64,000 bases of DNA from Cyanobium usitatum str. Tous (GTDB lineage Bacteria > Cyanobacteriota > Cyanobacteriia > PCC-6307 > Cyanobiaceae): positions 56,881-120,880 of the forward strand of contig NZ_PXXO01000008.1 in assembly GCF_003011885.1 (NCBI RefSeq). The letters are read 5' to 3'. The notes under the pieces were generated by a model. The model had not been told where the DNA came from, did no database searches, and was given only the letters and a program-made list of their open reading frames with translations. Below are positions 55,623 to 64,000 of the stretch, piece by piece; the first letter of the stretch is position 1; each line of letters starts with the position of its first letter. Both the position numbers and the translations under genes were made by a program.

Positions 55623-56865
55623 TTCGGCTGCTGCTGCTGACCCCTTGGTGCACCCGCTGGCGGGTCGCCGCGTATTGGTGGGTATCAGCGGCAGCATCGC
55701 TGCGGTCAAGCTGCCTCTGGTGGTGAGCTCCCTAGTCCAGTGCGGCGCCGAGGTGCGTTGCCTGGTTACGCCGTCGGCGGCCCAACTGGTAAGTCCGGTT
55801 GCCCTTGCCAGCCTCAGCCGCAATCCCTGCAACCTCGATGCGGATCAGTGGAGTCATCGCGCTGCCAGGCCGCTGCATGTGGAGCTGGCGGAGTGGTCTG
55901 AGTTGGTCTTGGTGGCGCCCTTGAGTGCCACCAGCCTGGGTCGTTGGGTGCATGGGTTGGCTGACAGCCTGTTGGCCAGCACCCTGTTGGCAACCGAGGC
56001 GCCGGTGCTGGCTGCTGCGGCCATGAACACTTCAATGTGGATCTCCCCGGGAGTGCGCCGCAACTGGGAGCTGCTACAGGGCTTTGAGCGGGTGTTGCCC
56101 CTGGGACCTACCGCGGGTTTGTTGGCCTGCGACCGGCAGGGGGACGGCCGCATGGCTGAGCCGCAACAGCTCCTACTGGCCTTGCAGTGTCTGCAGCTGT
56201 GGGGTTGGCAGCGGGACTGGGCTGGCTTGCGGCTTTTGGTCACTGCCGGCCCTACCCGCGAACCACTGGATCCGGCCCGCTTTCTCACCAACCCCAGCTC
56301 CGGGCTGATGGGCGTGCTGCTAGCCCAGGCAGCCCGGCTGCGTGGGGCGGAGGTGACTTTGGTGCATGGTCCGTTGACCGTGGATTCCCAGTTGCTGGAG
56401 GGCTTGGCTTGTGTGCCTGTCCAGACGGCGGCCGATATGGAGCGGGCCTTGGTGCGTCTTCAGCCTTGTGCCGATGCCATTGCCATGGCGGCGGCTGTGG
56501 CCGACCACCGCCGCCAGCAACCGCTCCCGCACAAATTGACCAAAGAGGAGCTTTCCGTTGAGCTCGCCTCCGGCTGGCAGCCGGTGCCCGATCTTTTGGC
56601 TGGCCTGGTGAGCCGCCGGCACCCCGGTCAGCGGATTTTGGGTTTCGCGGCCCAATCGGGCGATGTATTGGCTCAGGCCCGTGCCAAGTGGGCCCGTAAA
56701 GGCTGCGACCTGCTGTTCGCGAACCCGATAGATCAAGCCGATGCGGGCTTTGGCGTGAACAGCAACCACGGTTGGCTGCTGGGAGGGCAGGGCGGTGAGC
56801 AACGCATCGAGCCAGGCTCAAAGCTGGCGATTGCCCAGCAGTTGCTTACCGCCCTGAGGCCCTAA
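55612..56865 (+). CDS. coaBC: Bifunctional phosphopantothenoylcysteine decarboxylase / synthase
   Basis: A 417-residue two-domain coenzyme A enzyme. The CoaC flavoprotein half has RVLVGISGSIAAVK, the active-site His in RPLHVELAEW and the AAAMNTSMW substrate loop. The CoaB half begins around residue 205 with LLVTAGPTREPLDPARFLTN, followed by NPSSGLMG and PHKLTKEE. The short ATG start (MRTDSAAAA) lies inside the DUF2555 3' end. The 3' end overlaps a convergent hypothetical gene by 4 bp. Confidence 0.93.
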   Translation: MRTDSAAAADPLVHPLAGRRVLVGISGSIAAVKLPLVVSSLVQCGAEVRCLVTPSAAQLVSPVALASLSRNPCNLDADQWSHRAARPLHVELAEWSELVLVAPLSATSLGRWVHGLADSLLASTLLATEAPVLAAAAMNTSMWISPGVRRNWELLQGFERVLPLGPTAGLLACDRQGDGRMAEPQQLLLALQCLQLWGWQRDWAGLRLLVTAGPTREPLDPARFLTNPSSGLMGVLLAQAARLRGAEVTLVHGPLTVDSQLLEGLACVPVQTAADMERALVRLQPCADAIAMAAAVADHRRQQPLPHKLTKEELSVELASGWQPVPDLLAGLVSRRHPGQRILGFAAQSGDVLAQARAKWARKGCDLLFANPIDQADAGFGVNSNHGWLLGGQGGEQRIEPGSKLAIAQQLLTALRP

Positions 56866-57188
56866 GCCACCAGAGTATCTTCGGCGGGCAGGGTCTCGTC
56901 TGCAGCAGCTTCGTGCTGGAGCAGATCCATGAAGGTGCGCAGTTGCAACCTCGGGATGTAGGGCCAGCCCCCACTGCGCTCGACGCTTTGCAGCAGGCTG
57001 AACAGCTGGCTGCGGTCGGCTGGAAGGCTGCCCCGGAATGGACCGTCTTGGACCGAGCGATGCAGCTGCTCGAGCTGGCGCAGCAGGGTCAGCAGGTCTT
57101 CAGGCTGGCCTTCGAGTTCAGTTGCCAGCTCGTTTAGTTGCTGCAGCTGGTTGGTAAGACGGCCTTGCTGGGATGGGGTGAGGCTCAT
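56862..57188 (-). CDS. Conserved hypothetical protein beside psbO
   Basis: A 108-residue mainly helical protein: SLTPSQQGRLTNQLQQLNEL, GQPEDLLTLLRQLEQLHRSV, GSLPADRSQLFSLLQSVER and a C-terminal GGWPYIPRLQLRTFMDLL. No family recognised. It is divergent from psbO with 141 bp between the starts, which must carry the strong psbO promoter. The start was set at the ATG giving MSLTPSQQ. Confidence 0.75.
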   Translation of the reverse strand: MSLTPSQQGRLTNQLQQLNELATELEGQPEDLLTLLRQLEQLHRSVQDGPFRGSLPADRSQLFSLLQSVERSGGWPYIPRLQLRTFMDLLQHEAAADETLPAEDTLVA

Positions 57189-57329
57189 GACTGGTCTTGC
57201 TTTGCGCTCGCGTCTGGCTCTCGCATACAGGTTGTTGAGAGCCGCGACATCGTACGGGGAATAGCAGATTTGCACCGGTAGGATCGGCGACAGCCCAGTT
57301 CCCATCCACCGTCTCTGCGGCGTTTCCCC

Positions 57330-58142
57330 ATGAGTTTTCGTCCTCTGCTGGCTCTTGTGCTGGCGCTGTGCCTGACCCTGGTGACCGCGTGCAGCGGTGG
57401 TGCCAAGGCCGTGGATCGCGCCAATCTCACCTACGAAGACATCCACAACACCGGTTTGGCGAACGACTGTCCGACCCTGCCGGAATCGGCCCGCGGCTCG
57501 ATCTCCCTCGATTCCTCCGTTAAATACCAGCTCCGAGAAATTTGCATGCACCCCGCCGAGGTGTATGTGAAGGGTGAGCCAGCTAACAAGCGCCAGGAGG
57601 CACAGTTTGTTGCTGGCAAAATTCTTACCCGTTTCACCTCCAGCCTTGATCAGGTTTACGGCGATCTGGCCGTTACTGCCGATGGCCTTAGCTTCAAGGA
57701 GCTCGGCGGCATCGACTTCCAGCCGATCACCGTGCTGCTGCCCGGTGGTGAGGAAGTGCCCTTCACCTTCTCCAGCAAGGAGTTGTTGGCCACGGCTGAT
57801 GGTTCAGCTCTGACCACCAGCACCGACTTTGAAGGCCCTTACCGGGCTCCCAGCTACCGCACCAGCAACTTCCTCGACCCCAAAGGTCGTGGTCTAACAA
57901 CCGGCTACAGCAGCGCTGTCGGCCTGGTTCCTGCTGGAGATGAGTTCACTGGCGAAACCGTGAAGCGCTATGTGGATGGCTCCGGCACTATGAACTTCTC
58001 AATTACCAAAGTCGATCCCAGTACTGGCGAGTTTGCAGGCGTGTTTACTGCAATCCAGCCTTCCGACTCCGACATGGGCACCAAGGCGGTTGTCGATGTC
58101 AAGATCGTCGGCCAGCTCTATGGCCGCCTAGAGCAGATTTGA
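57330..58142 (+). CDS. psbO: Photosystem II manganese-stabilizing protein PsbO
   Basis: A 270-residue lumenal subunit protecting the oxygen-evolving Mn cluster. The signal sequence LALVLALCLTLVTACSGG has a lipobox-like cysteine, so it may be lipidated. The mature part has NLTYEDIHNTGLANDCP (first conserved Cys), LREICMHPAEVYVKGE (second Cys), GGIDFQPITVLLPGG and YRTSNFLDPKGRG. Followed by a strong terminator. Confidence 0.96.
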   Translation: MSFRPLLALVLALCLTLVTACSGGAKAVDRANLTYEDIHNTGLANDCPTLPESARGSISLDSSVKYQLREICMHPAEVYVKGEPANKRQEAQFVAGKILTRFTSSLDQVYGDLAVTADGLSFKELGGIDFQPITVLLPGGEEVPFTFSSKELLATADGSALTTSTDFEGPYRAPSYRTSNFLDPKGRGLTTGYSSAVGLVPAGDEFTGETVKRYVDGSGTMNFSITKVDPSTGEFAGVFTAIQPSDSDMGTKAVVDVKIVGQLYGRLEQI

Positions 58143-58180
58143 CCCCTGGGCGCTAGCTCGCAGTTCTTGACTGACTCTTT

Positions 58181-58204
58181 AAGGCCCCATCGGGGCCTTT
58201 TTTA
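58181..58204 (+). terminator. Intrinsic terminator of psbO
   Basis: A near-perfect GC stem AAGGCCCC/GGGGCCTT closing an ATC-type loop, followed immediately by a T-run (TTTTTTATT). It lies about 40 bases after psbO and before sat. Confidence 0.92.
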
Positions 58205-58286
58205 TTGGGTCCTGGGTCTTTTTATTGGCACTTGAGCCTCGACTCCCCCGGTCTGGGAGAATCCACCCCTTCCTGAGTTGGCCTCC

Positions 58287-59450
58287 ATGACCGCCGCTGA
58301 ATCCGCTGGCTTGATCGCTCCTCACGGTGGGTCCTTGGTGAATTTGGCAGTGCCTGCGGCTGAGCGCGAGTCGCTGCTCGCTGGGGTGAGCCGCAGGATC
58401 GAGTGCAGCGATCGCAATGCCTGCGACGTTGAGTTGCTGGTGGTGGGAGGCTTCTCTCCCCTGCGTGGCTTCATGCATCAGCAGGACTATGAAGCCGTGG
58501 TGGCGGGCCACCGCACCACCAGTGGCCTGTTGTTTGGCCTGCCGATCGTCTTCGACACCGACGACGCTTCGATTGCTATCGGCGACCAGCTGCTGCTCAC
58601 CTATCGCGGTCAGGAGCTGGCAGTGATGACGGTGGAGAGTCGTTGGGAGCCTGACAAGGCGCGTGAGGCTCAGGGCTGCTATGGCACCACCTCAATTGAG
58701 CATCCGGCGGTGAAGATGATCGCCACCGAGCGGGGTCGCATCTACCTCGGCGGCAGTATTCAGGGCCTGGAGCTGCCCAGCCGGGTGTTCCCTTGCAAAA
58801 CGCCCGCTGAAGTGCGCGCCACCCTCCCCGCTGGCCAGAGCGTGGTGGCTTTCCAGTGCCGCAACCCCATTCACCGCGCCCACTACGAGCTGTTTACCCG
58901 GGCATTGGGCGCGGCCAACGTCAGTGAGCAGGGTGTGGTGCTGGTGCACCCCACCTGCGGCCCCACCCAGGACGACGACATTGCCGGCGAGGTGCGCTTC
59001 CAGACCTACGAGCGGCTGGCGGCCGAGGTTAATAACGCCCGAATTCGCTGGGCCTACTTGCCTTATTCGATGCACATGGCCGGCCCGCGGGAGGCTCTGC
59101 AGCACATGATCATCCGCAAGAACTACGGCTGCACCCACTTCATCATTGGCCGCGACATGGCCGGCTGTAAAAGCTCCCTCAGCGGCGAAGACTTCTACGG
59201 CCCCTACCAAGCCCAAGATTTTGCCCGCGACAACGCTGCAGAGCTCGGGATGGAGACCGTGCCCTCGCTCAACCTCGTTTACACGGAGGAGGAGGGCTAT
59301 GTGACCGCTGAACATGCCGAGGCCAGGGGGCTGCATATCCGCAAGCTCAGCGGCACCCAATTCCGTCAGATGCTGCGTGGTGGCGAAGAAATCCCAGAGT
59401 GGTTCGCCTTCCGTAGTGTGGTTGAAGTGCTGCGGGCCGCAGCCGGTTAA
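58287..59450 (+). CDS. sat: Sulfate adenylyltransferase (ATP sulfurylase)
   Basis: A 387-residue enzyme forming APS from sulfate and ATP, the entry to assimilatory sulfate reduction. Motifs: FSPLRGFMHQQDYEAVV, VVAFQCRNPIHRAHYELF (QxRNxxHxxH), VHPTCGPTQDDDIAG and GRDMAGCKSS. It has no APS kinase domain. The ATG giving MTAAESAG is preferred over an in-frame TTG nine bases upstream. ftsH follows after 36 bp. Confidence 0.95.
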   Translation: MTAAESAGLIAPHGGSLVNLAVPAAERESLLAGVSRRIECSDRNACDVELLVVGGFSPLRGFMHQQDYEAVVAGHRTTSGLLFGLPIVFDTDDASIAIGDQLLLTYRGQELAVMTVESRWEPDKAREAQGCYGTTSIEHPAVKMIATERGRIYLGGSIQGLELPSRVFPCKTPAEVRATLPAGQSVVAFQCRNPIHRAHYELFTRALGAANVSEQGVVLVHPTCGPTQDDDIAGEVRFQTYERLAAEVNNARIRWAYLPYSMHMAGPREALQHMIIRKNYGCTHFIIGRDMAGCKSSLSGEDFYGPYQAQDFARDNAAELGMETVPSLNLVYTEEEGYVTAEHAEARGLHIRKLSGTQFRQMLRGGEEIPEWFAFRSVVEVLRAAAG

Positions 59451-59486
59451 CATTCCGTAACTGACTTCTCAGCTGAGGCAAGGTTC

Positions 59487-61331
59487 TTGAAGAAGCGCTG
59501 GCGCAACGCGGGGCTCTATGTCCTTTTGGTGATCGTGATGATCGCCGTGGGTACGGCTTTCCTCGACAGGCCCGACCCGGCCAATGCGCCGCGCACCCTC
59601 CGCTACAGCGACTTCGTAGAGGCCGTTCAGGACAACGAAGTTTCCCGGGTGCTGATTTCCCCAGACCGGGGCACGGCCCAGGTGGTCGAAAACGACGGAC
59701 GCCGTGCGGTCGTCAACCTTGCTCCTGACAAGGACCTGCTCAAGCTGCTCACCGACCACAACGTCGATATCGCGGTCCAGCCCAGCCGCGAGCCCGCTGC
59801 ATGGCAGCAGGCCGTTGGCAGTCTGATTTTCCCGCTACTTCTCCTTGGTGGCCTGTTTTTCCTGTTGCGTCGCGCCCAGGGTGGTGGTGGCAATCAGGCA
59901 ATGAATTTCGGTAAGAGCAAGGCGCGGCTTCAAATGGAGCCCCAAACCCAGGTGACTTTTGGCGATGTGGCCGGTATTGAGGGAGCAAAGCTCGAGCTCA
60001 CTGAAGTCGTTGACTTTCTCAAGAACCCAGATCGCTTCACCGCGGTTGGCGCCAAAATTCCTAAAGGGGTGCTTCTGGTAGGACCTCCAGGAACAGGAAA
60101 AACCCTGCTTGCCAAGGCTGTGGCAGGTGAGGCCGGTGTGCCCTTCTTTTCGATTTCCGGTTCGGAATTTGTCGAGATGTTTGTTGGCGTTGGCGCCAGC
60201 CGGGTGCGTGATCTTTTTGAGCAGGCCAAAAAGAGTGCCCCTTGCATCGTTTTCATCGACGAAATCGACGCCGTAGGCCGCCAGCGTGGTGCCGGACTCG
60301 GCGGAGGTAACGATGAGCGCGAGCAGACCCTCAATCAGCTCCTTACTGAGATGGACGGTTTTGAGGGCAATACCGGCATCATCATTGTGGCTGCAACCAA
60401 CCGCCCAGATGTGCTGGATGCCGCTTTGATGCGCCCGGGTCGTTTTGACCGCCAGGTGGTTGTAGATCGTCCCGACTATGCCGGCCGCCTGCAGATTCTC
60501 GGCGTCCACGCCCGAGGCAAAACCTTGGCGAAGGATGTCGACCTCGACAAGATTGCTCGCCGCACCCCCGGCTACACCGGCGCTGACTTGGCAAACCTCC
60601 TCAATGAGGCTGCGATTCTCGCTGCCCGCCGTCAGCTCACTGAAGTGGCCATGGACGAGGTCAATGACGCCATCGAGCGCGTCATGGCTGGCCCCGAGAA
60701 GAAGGATCGGGTGATGAGCGAGAAGCGCAAGCGGCTTGTTGCTTATCACGAAGCTGGCCACGCCCTGGTCGGTGCCCTGATGCCCGATTACGACCCGGTG
60801 CAGAAGATTTCGATCATTCCTCGGGGTAATGCAGGCGGCCTCACCTTCTTCACCCCCTCTGAAGAGCGGATGGAATCAGGTCTCTATTCCCGCGCCTATC
60901 TGCAGAACCAGATGGCAGTTGCCCTTGGTGGTCGGGTTGCCGAAGAGATCGTCTACGGAGAAGACGAAGTCACCACCGGCGCCTCAAACGACCTCCAACA
61001 GGTAGCCCGCGTTGCCCGTCAGATGGTTACCCGATTCGGCATGAGCGATCGCCTCGGCCCAGTGGCCTTGGGTCGCAGCCAGGGGGGCATGTTCCTGGGC
61101 CGTGATATCGCTGCAGAGCGTGATTTCTCTGAAGACACCGCTGCGGCAATCGACGAGGAAGTCAGCGAGCTGGTGGCGGTGGCCTATAAGCGTGCCACTT
61201 GCGTTCTCGTCGACAATCGTTCGGTCCTTGATGAGCTCGCCGAGATGTTGGTAGAGAAGGAAACAGTCGACGCTGATGACCTGCAGGAGCTGCTGATCCG
61301 CAGCGACGTGAAGGTGGCGGAATACGTCTGA
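59487..61331 (+). CDS. ftsH: ATP-dependent zinc metalloprotease FtsH
   Basis: A 614-residue thylakoid membrane AAA+ protease of the type that degrades damaged D1 during photosystem II repair. Two N-terminal helices ([29 protein letters not shown]) flank a lumenal domain. The AAA module has [30 protein letters not shown] and the second region of homology near [17 protein letters not shown]. The zinc site is [11 protein letters not shown]. The start is TTG, giving MKKRWRNAG. Complete. Confidence 0.96.
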   Translation: MKKRWRNAGLYVLLVIVMIAVGTAFLDRPDPANAPRTLRYSDFVEAVQDNEVSRVLISPDRGTAQVVENDGRRAVVNLAPDKDLLKLLTDHNVDIAVQPSREPAAWQQAVGSLIFPLLLLGGLFFLLRRAQGGGGNQAMNFGKSKARLQMEPQTQVTFGDVAGIEGAKLELTEVVDFLKNPDRFTAVGAKIPKGVLLVGPPGTGKTLLAKAVAGEAGVPFFSISGSEFVEMFVGVGASRVRDLFEQAKKSAPCIVFIDEIDAVGRQRGAGLGGGNDEREQTLNQLLTEMDGFEGNTGIIIVAATNRPDVLDAALMRPGRFDRQVVVDRPDYAGRLQILGVHARGKTLAKDVDLDKIARRTPGYTGADLANLLNEAAILAARRQLTEVAMDEVNDAIERVMAGPEKKDRVMSEKRKRLVAYHEAGHALVGALMPDYDPVQKISIIPRGNAGGLTFFTPSEERMESGLYSRAYLQNQMAVALGGRVAEEIVYGEDEVTTGASNDLQQVARVARQMVTRFGMSDRLGPVALGRSQGGMFLGRDIAAERDFSEDTAAAIDEEVSELVAVAYKRATCVLVDNRSVLDELAEMLVEKETVDADDLQELLIRSDVKVAEYV

Positions 61332-61353
61332 AACTCCAACGCTCCTAGCCGCT

Positions 61354-61947
61354 TTGCACCGCCAGCCTTTGCTGGTGGTGCTTCGTGCTTATGACCTGCT
61401 TGAGCTGCTGCCCTGTTTAGAGCGTTTGCAGGAGCTGGGTGTTCAGCATGTAGAGCTTGCTTGGAGCAGCCATCCCCGTTGGGTTGCCCAGGCGATTGAG
61501 CTTCGTCAGCGCTTCGCGCATTTGCGCTTGGGTGCGGCTTCGGTAGTTGACTTAGCTGGCCTTAAAGCTGCTGCTGCTGCTGGCCTGGGCTATGCGGTTT
61601 CACCGGTGCTTGATCGTGACTTGATTGAGGCTGCAATGGCTCTGCGTTTGCAGTTTGTGCCAGGTGTGATGTCTCCATCAGAGGTGCACCTAGCGCATTT
61701 GTGGGGATGCTCCATCGTCAAGCTCTTTCCCGCCGCTGCGCTGGGTCGCTCCTATTGGCAACGACTCGCAGCTCCTCTGGCTGGCGCTGATGGCTTGCCC
61801 TTTTGCATTGCGGCAGGTGGACTTGGCCCTGCTGATGTGGAGCCCTGGTTGGCTGCGGGAGTAGATGCGGTCGCCTTGGGTGGATCCCTTGTTAACCCCG
61901 CCGATTGGGAGGCGTTGGCCAGGCTTGTCGAGCGCCTGAGGACCTAG
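61354..61947 (+). CDS. eda: KDPG/KHG aldolase family protein
   Basis: A 197-residue TIM-barrel class I aldolase. The N-terminal VVLRAYDLLELL carries an Arg, VQHVELAW the catalytic Glu, FVPGVMSPSEV precedes the Schiff-base lysine in SIVKLFPAAALG, and AAGGLGPADVEPWLAAG is the phosphate region. Likely splits KDPG in the Entner-Doudoroff branch or oxo-glutarate aldols. TTG start. It shares a boundary with the convergent aroC gene (stops adjoining). Confidence 0.85.
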   Translation: MHRQPLLVVLRAYDLLELLPCLERLQELGVQHVELAWSSHPRWVAQAIELRQRFAHLRLGAASVVDLAGLKAAAAAGLGYAVSPVLDRDLIEAAMALRLQFVPGVMSPSEVHLAHLWGCSIVKLFPAAALGRSYWQRLAAPLAGADGLPFCIAAGGLGPADVEPWLAAGVDAVALGGSLVNPADWEALARLVERLRT

Positions 61948-63036
61948 TTACCAAAGGCCGCACTGGCCCTTTTGGCGTAGCAAGTGATCGGCGAGCACTA
62001 AGGCCACCATCGCCTCCACCATCGGCACGGCGCGAGGCAGTACACAAGGGTCGTGCCTGCCTTTGGCCTCCAGGGTGGTGGCTTCGCCACGGTCATTGAT
62101 CGTCTGCTGGGCCTTGCGGATCGTGGCGGTGGGCTTGAAGGCCACCCGAATCACGATTTGCTCGCCGTTGCTGATGCCCCCCTGGATACCACCGGAATTG
62201 TTGGTGGCTGTGTGCAGGGAGCCATCGCTTGTGGGTAGGAAGGCATCGTTGTGCTCGCTGCCCTTGAGTAGGGTGCCTGCGAAGCCCGAGCCGATTTCAA
62301 ACCCCTTGGTGGCCGGCAGCGACATCACCGCCTTGGCCAGGTCAGCTTCGAGTTTGTCAAATACGGGCATGCCAAGGCCTATTGGCGCCTGGCGCACCAG
62401 GCAGGTGATCACGCCGCCGCAGGAATCGCCCTCCCGGCCGATTGCCTCGATGCGCTCGATCATCTGGGCTGCCATTGCTTGGTCGGGGCAGCGCACGATA
62501 TTTGCTTCCACGGCCGCCAGGTTCACCTGTCCTGGGTCGATCGAAGCCTCAAGGTTGTGGATGCGCTCCACCCAGGCGATCACTTCGGTGCCGTGGGCCT
62601 TGGCCAGGAGCTGTTTGGCGATAGCCCCGGCAGCTACTCGGCCGATGGTTTCGCGGGCAGAAGCCCGGCCGCCGCCGCTGCGGGCTTGTATGCCGTACTT
62701 CGCTTGGTAGGTGGCATCGGCGTGGGAGGGACGGAAGGCCACTTCCATTTCTCTGTAGTCCTGTGGTCGCTGATCCTTGTTGCGCACCACCATCGCGATC
62801 GGTGTGCCGAGGGTCACGCCATCGAGCAGGCCACTGAGAATTTCGACCTGGTCATCCTCCTTGCGGGGGGTGGTGATCTTGCTCTGCCCTGGCTTGCGGC
62901 GGTCGAGTTCGGCCTGAATCGCTTCTAGATCCAGCTCCAATCTGGGCGGACAGCCGTCGATGATTACGCCAACCCCGCCGCCATGGGATTCGCCGAAGGT
63001 GCTGATCCGAAAGAGATCTCCGAAGCTGCTGCCCAT
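61948..63036 (-). CDS. aroC: Chorismate synthase
   Basis: A 362-residue FMN-dependent enzyme ending the shikimate pathway. The N-terminal [17 protein letters not shown], then [33 protein letters not shown] and [17 protein letters not shown] are the family signatures. The start was taken at the ATG giving MGSSFGDLF, the standard N-terminus. nth is divergent, 59 bp away. Confidence 0.96.
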   Translation of the reverse strand: MGSSFGDLFRISTFGESHGGGVGVIIDGCPPRLELDLEAIQAELDRRKPGQSKITTPRKEDDQVEILSGLLDGVTLGTPIAMVVRNKDQRPQDYREMEVAFRPSHADATYQAKYGIQARSGGGRASARETIGRVAAGAIAKQLLAKAHGTEVIAWVERIHNLEASIDPGQVNLAAVEANIVRCPDQAMAAQMIERIEAIGREGDSCGGVITCLVRQAPIGLGMPVFDKLEADLAKAVMSLPATKGFEIGSGFAGTLLKGSEHNDAFLPTSDGSLHTATNNSGGIQGGISNGEQIVIRVAFKPTATIRKAQQTINDRGEATTLEAKGRHDPCVLPRAVPMVEAMVALVLADHLLRQKGQCGLW

Positions 63037-63095
63037 GGCCCACCTGCGTTGGGGCGAGCCTACAAACTGGGCTTCACCTTTGGCATAGCGCAATC

Positions 63096-63749
63096 TTGAA
63101 GAGGCAGGAGCGTGCCGCCCTAATCATGGAGCGGCTGCAGCAGCACTACCCCGAAACCCCTGTACCTCTCGACCACAGCGATTCCTTCACGCTGCTGGTG
63201 GCGGTCCTGCTGAGCGCCCAATGCACAGATAAGAAGGTCAACGAGGTCACCCCGGCCCTGTTTGCAGCTGGCCAGGACCCTGCTGCGATGGCAGCCCTGA
63301 GCGAGGAGACGATCCTGGCCCATATCCGCCAGCTTGGCCTGGCTCGCACCAAGGCTCGCAATGTCAAACGCCTTGCCGAGCTCTTGCTTGAGCGCCATGG
63401 CGGCATGGTGCCCCGCAGTTTTGAACAGCTTGAGGCCCTGCCTGGGGTTGGTCACAAAACCGCAAGTGTGGTGATGGCCCAGGCCTTCGGTGTGCCCGCC
63501 TTCCCCGTAGACACCCACATCCACCGATTGGCGCAGCGTTGGGGTCTCAGCAGTGGCAAGAGTGTTGTGCAAACGGAGCATGATCTCAAGACCTTGTTCC
63601 CCAAAGAAGCCTGGAATCGCTTGCACCTGCAGATCATTTTTTATGGGCGCGAATTCTGCACGGCCCGGGGTTGTGACGGCACCATCTGCCCACTTTGCCG
63701 GGAGCTTTATCCCCGCCGTCGCACCGCTGTTATCTGGCTTAAGCCCTGA
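63096..63749 (+). CDS. nth: Endonuclease III
   Basis: A 217-residue base-excision repair DNA glycosylase/AP lyase for oxidised pyrimidines. [19 protein letters not shown], the helix-hairpin-helix [17 protein letters not shown] with catalytic Lys, and [13 protein letters not shown] with the catalytic Asp are intact. The C-terminal Fe-S cysteines read C-x4-C-x4-C-x2-C ([15 protein letters not shown]) rather than the E. coli C-x6-C-x2-C-x5-C spacing. TTG start gives [10 protein letters not shown]; an ATG ten codons later is possible. Confidence 0.93.
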   Translation: MKRQERAALIMERLQQHYPETPVPLDHSDSFTLLVAVLLSAQCTDKKVNEVTPALFAAGQDPAAMAALSEETILAHIRQLGLARTKARNVKRLAELLLERHGGMVPRSFEQLEALPGVGHKTASVVMAQAFGVPAFPVDTHIHRLAQRWGLSSGKSVVQTEHDLKTLFPKEAWNRLHLQIIFYGREFCTARGCDGTICPLCRELYPRRRTAVIWLKP

Positions 63750-63882
63750 TTTTTTGCTTTTACCTAGGGGCTACATACGTAGTTCCCTCGCGCTCTGTGC
63801 TTCCCTCTGTTTAGCTGTCCAAGCTTGTCGCCCAAATTGTGCCGCCCACCAAGCCCAACCCCCCAGCCAAGGGTCCAGCCAA

Positions 63883-63910
63883 TAAAAAAGCCCCCTGGTG
63901 AGAGGGAGCT
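63883..63910 (-). terminator. Intrinsic terminator of psbA
   Basis: On the minus strand AGCTCCCT/AGGGGGCT (one G-U) with a six-base loop is followed by TTTTTTATT. It sits about 45 bases past the putative psbA stop, suitable for ending a very abundant transcript. Confidence 0.85.
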
Positions 63911-63928
63911 TTTGGGATTCCGTTATTA

Positions 63929-63944
63929 CCCAGCCGTAGCTGGG
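63929..63944 (-). other. 3'-UTR hairpin after psbA
   Basis: A perfect six-base stem CCCAGC/GCTGGG with a four-base loop lies ten bases past the psbA stop and before the terminator. It has no T-run, so it may protect the mRNA 3' end rather than terminate transcription. Confidence 0.5.
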
Positions 63945-63954
63945 CTGTTGACTA

Positions 63955-64000
63955 TCAACCGATTGCAGGTGCGGTCAGTGCCACGGGGGTGGCAGTAGCA
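63955..64000 (-). CDS. psbA: Photosystem II D1 protein, 3' end (partial)
   Basis: Fifteen codons on the minus strand ending ATATPVALTAPAIG before a stop. This is the type of C-terminal extension that CtpA removes from precursor D1 in cyanobacteria, where sequences such as APVALTAPAI(N)G are usual. The rest of the gene is outside the window. The call rests on this short tail plus the strong terminator context, so moderate confidence. Confidence 0.68.
   Translation of the reverse strand, partial: ATATPVALTAPAIG

Noticed and set aside
61354..61947. Eda as an inactive aldolase because the Arg of the enteric E-x-T-x-R motif is absent
   Set aside because: The Thermotoga-type members also lack it and use the N-terminal LRA arginine, which is present here along with the Glu and Lys.

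Overview
The window is chromosomal DNA of a GC-rich picocyanobacterium, most likely a Cyanobium or Synechococcus subcluster 5.2/5.3 type. The evidence is photosystem II genes (psbI, psbN, psbH, psbO and the 3' end of psbA), ntcA, crtR, cyanobacterial domain-of-unknown-function families (DUF3155, DUF4079, DUF1997, DUF3181, DUF3769, DUF3146, DUF3084, DUF3177, DUF6679, DUF2555) and compact gene packing with many 1-4 bp overlaps. Many starts look like GTG or TTG rather than ATG. All family assignments come from motif recognition by eye; no database search was run.

Layout. 1-11 kb: cobS 3' end, a histidine kinase, purH, ispH, sfsA, murJ and small conserved genes. 11-17 kb: tRNA-Arg, glyA, a WecA-like sugar-phosphate transferase, cinA, leuC and leuD. 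17-28 kb: an LptD-like outer-membrane protein (DUF3769), psbI, a GH38 alpha-mannosidase, psbN/psbH, tatA, pth, an RNase H-fold protein, DUF3084, ntcA, a CobO-like protein and dcd. 28-46 kb: thyX, a TxlA-type thioredoxin, a NIL/ferredoxin protein, a lytic transglycosylase, glmM, a BadF-type kinase, ictB, trmB, a FIST protein, ileS, tRNA-Leu, crtR, gatC and a creatininase-family amidohydrolase. 52-64 kb: Uma2, pyrB, ycf20, a 53-residue PCP-reductase-domain protein, tRNA-Ala, coaBC, psbO, sat, ftsH, eda, aroC, nth and the end of psbA.

The one clearly accessory region is 46.95-51.93 kb. A roughly 4,988 bp AT-richer element sits inside the 3-methyladenine DNA glycosylase gene (mpg). A 236 bp piece of the mpg 5' region is present at both ends, differing at about 20 positions, with identical tracts at the junction side. 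The left copy is the truncated resident gene; the right copy joins the mpg 3' half and restores the reading frame. Inside are a tyrosine recombinase next to the left junction, a probable HUH replication initiator translationally coupled to two tiny ribbon-helix-helix-like proteins, a frameshifted REP-associated transposase, and an outer-membrane beta-barrel gene resembling inverse autotransporter barrels. Together this looks like an integrated plasmid-like element that uses a protein-coding gene, not a tRNA, as its site and supplies a replacement 5' end. It is the best candidate here for something undescribed.

Most other genes form the conserved core: envelope building (murJ, WecA-like, glmM, lytic transglycosylase, LptD-like), nucleotide synthesis (purH, pyrB, dcd, thyX), leucine and chorismate synthesis, photosystem II supply and repair (psb genes, ftsH) and nitrogen control (ntcA).
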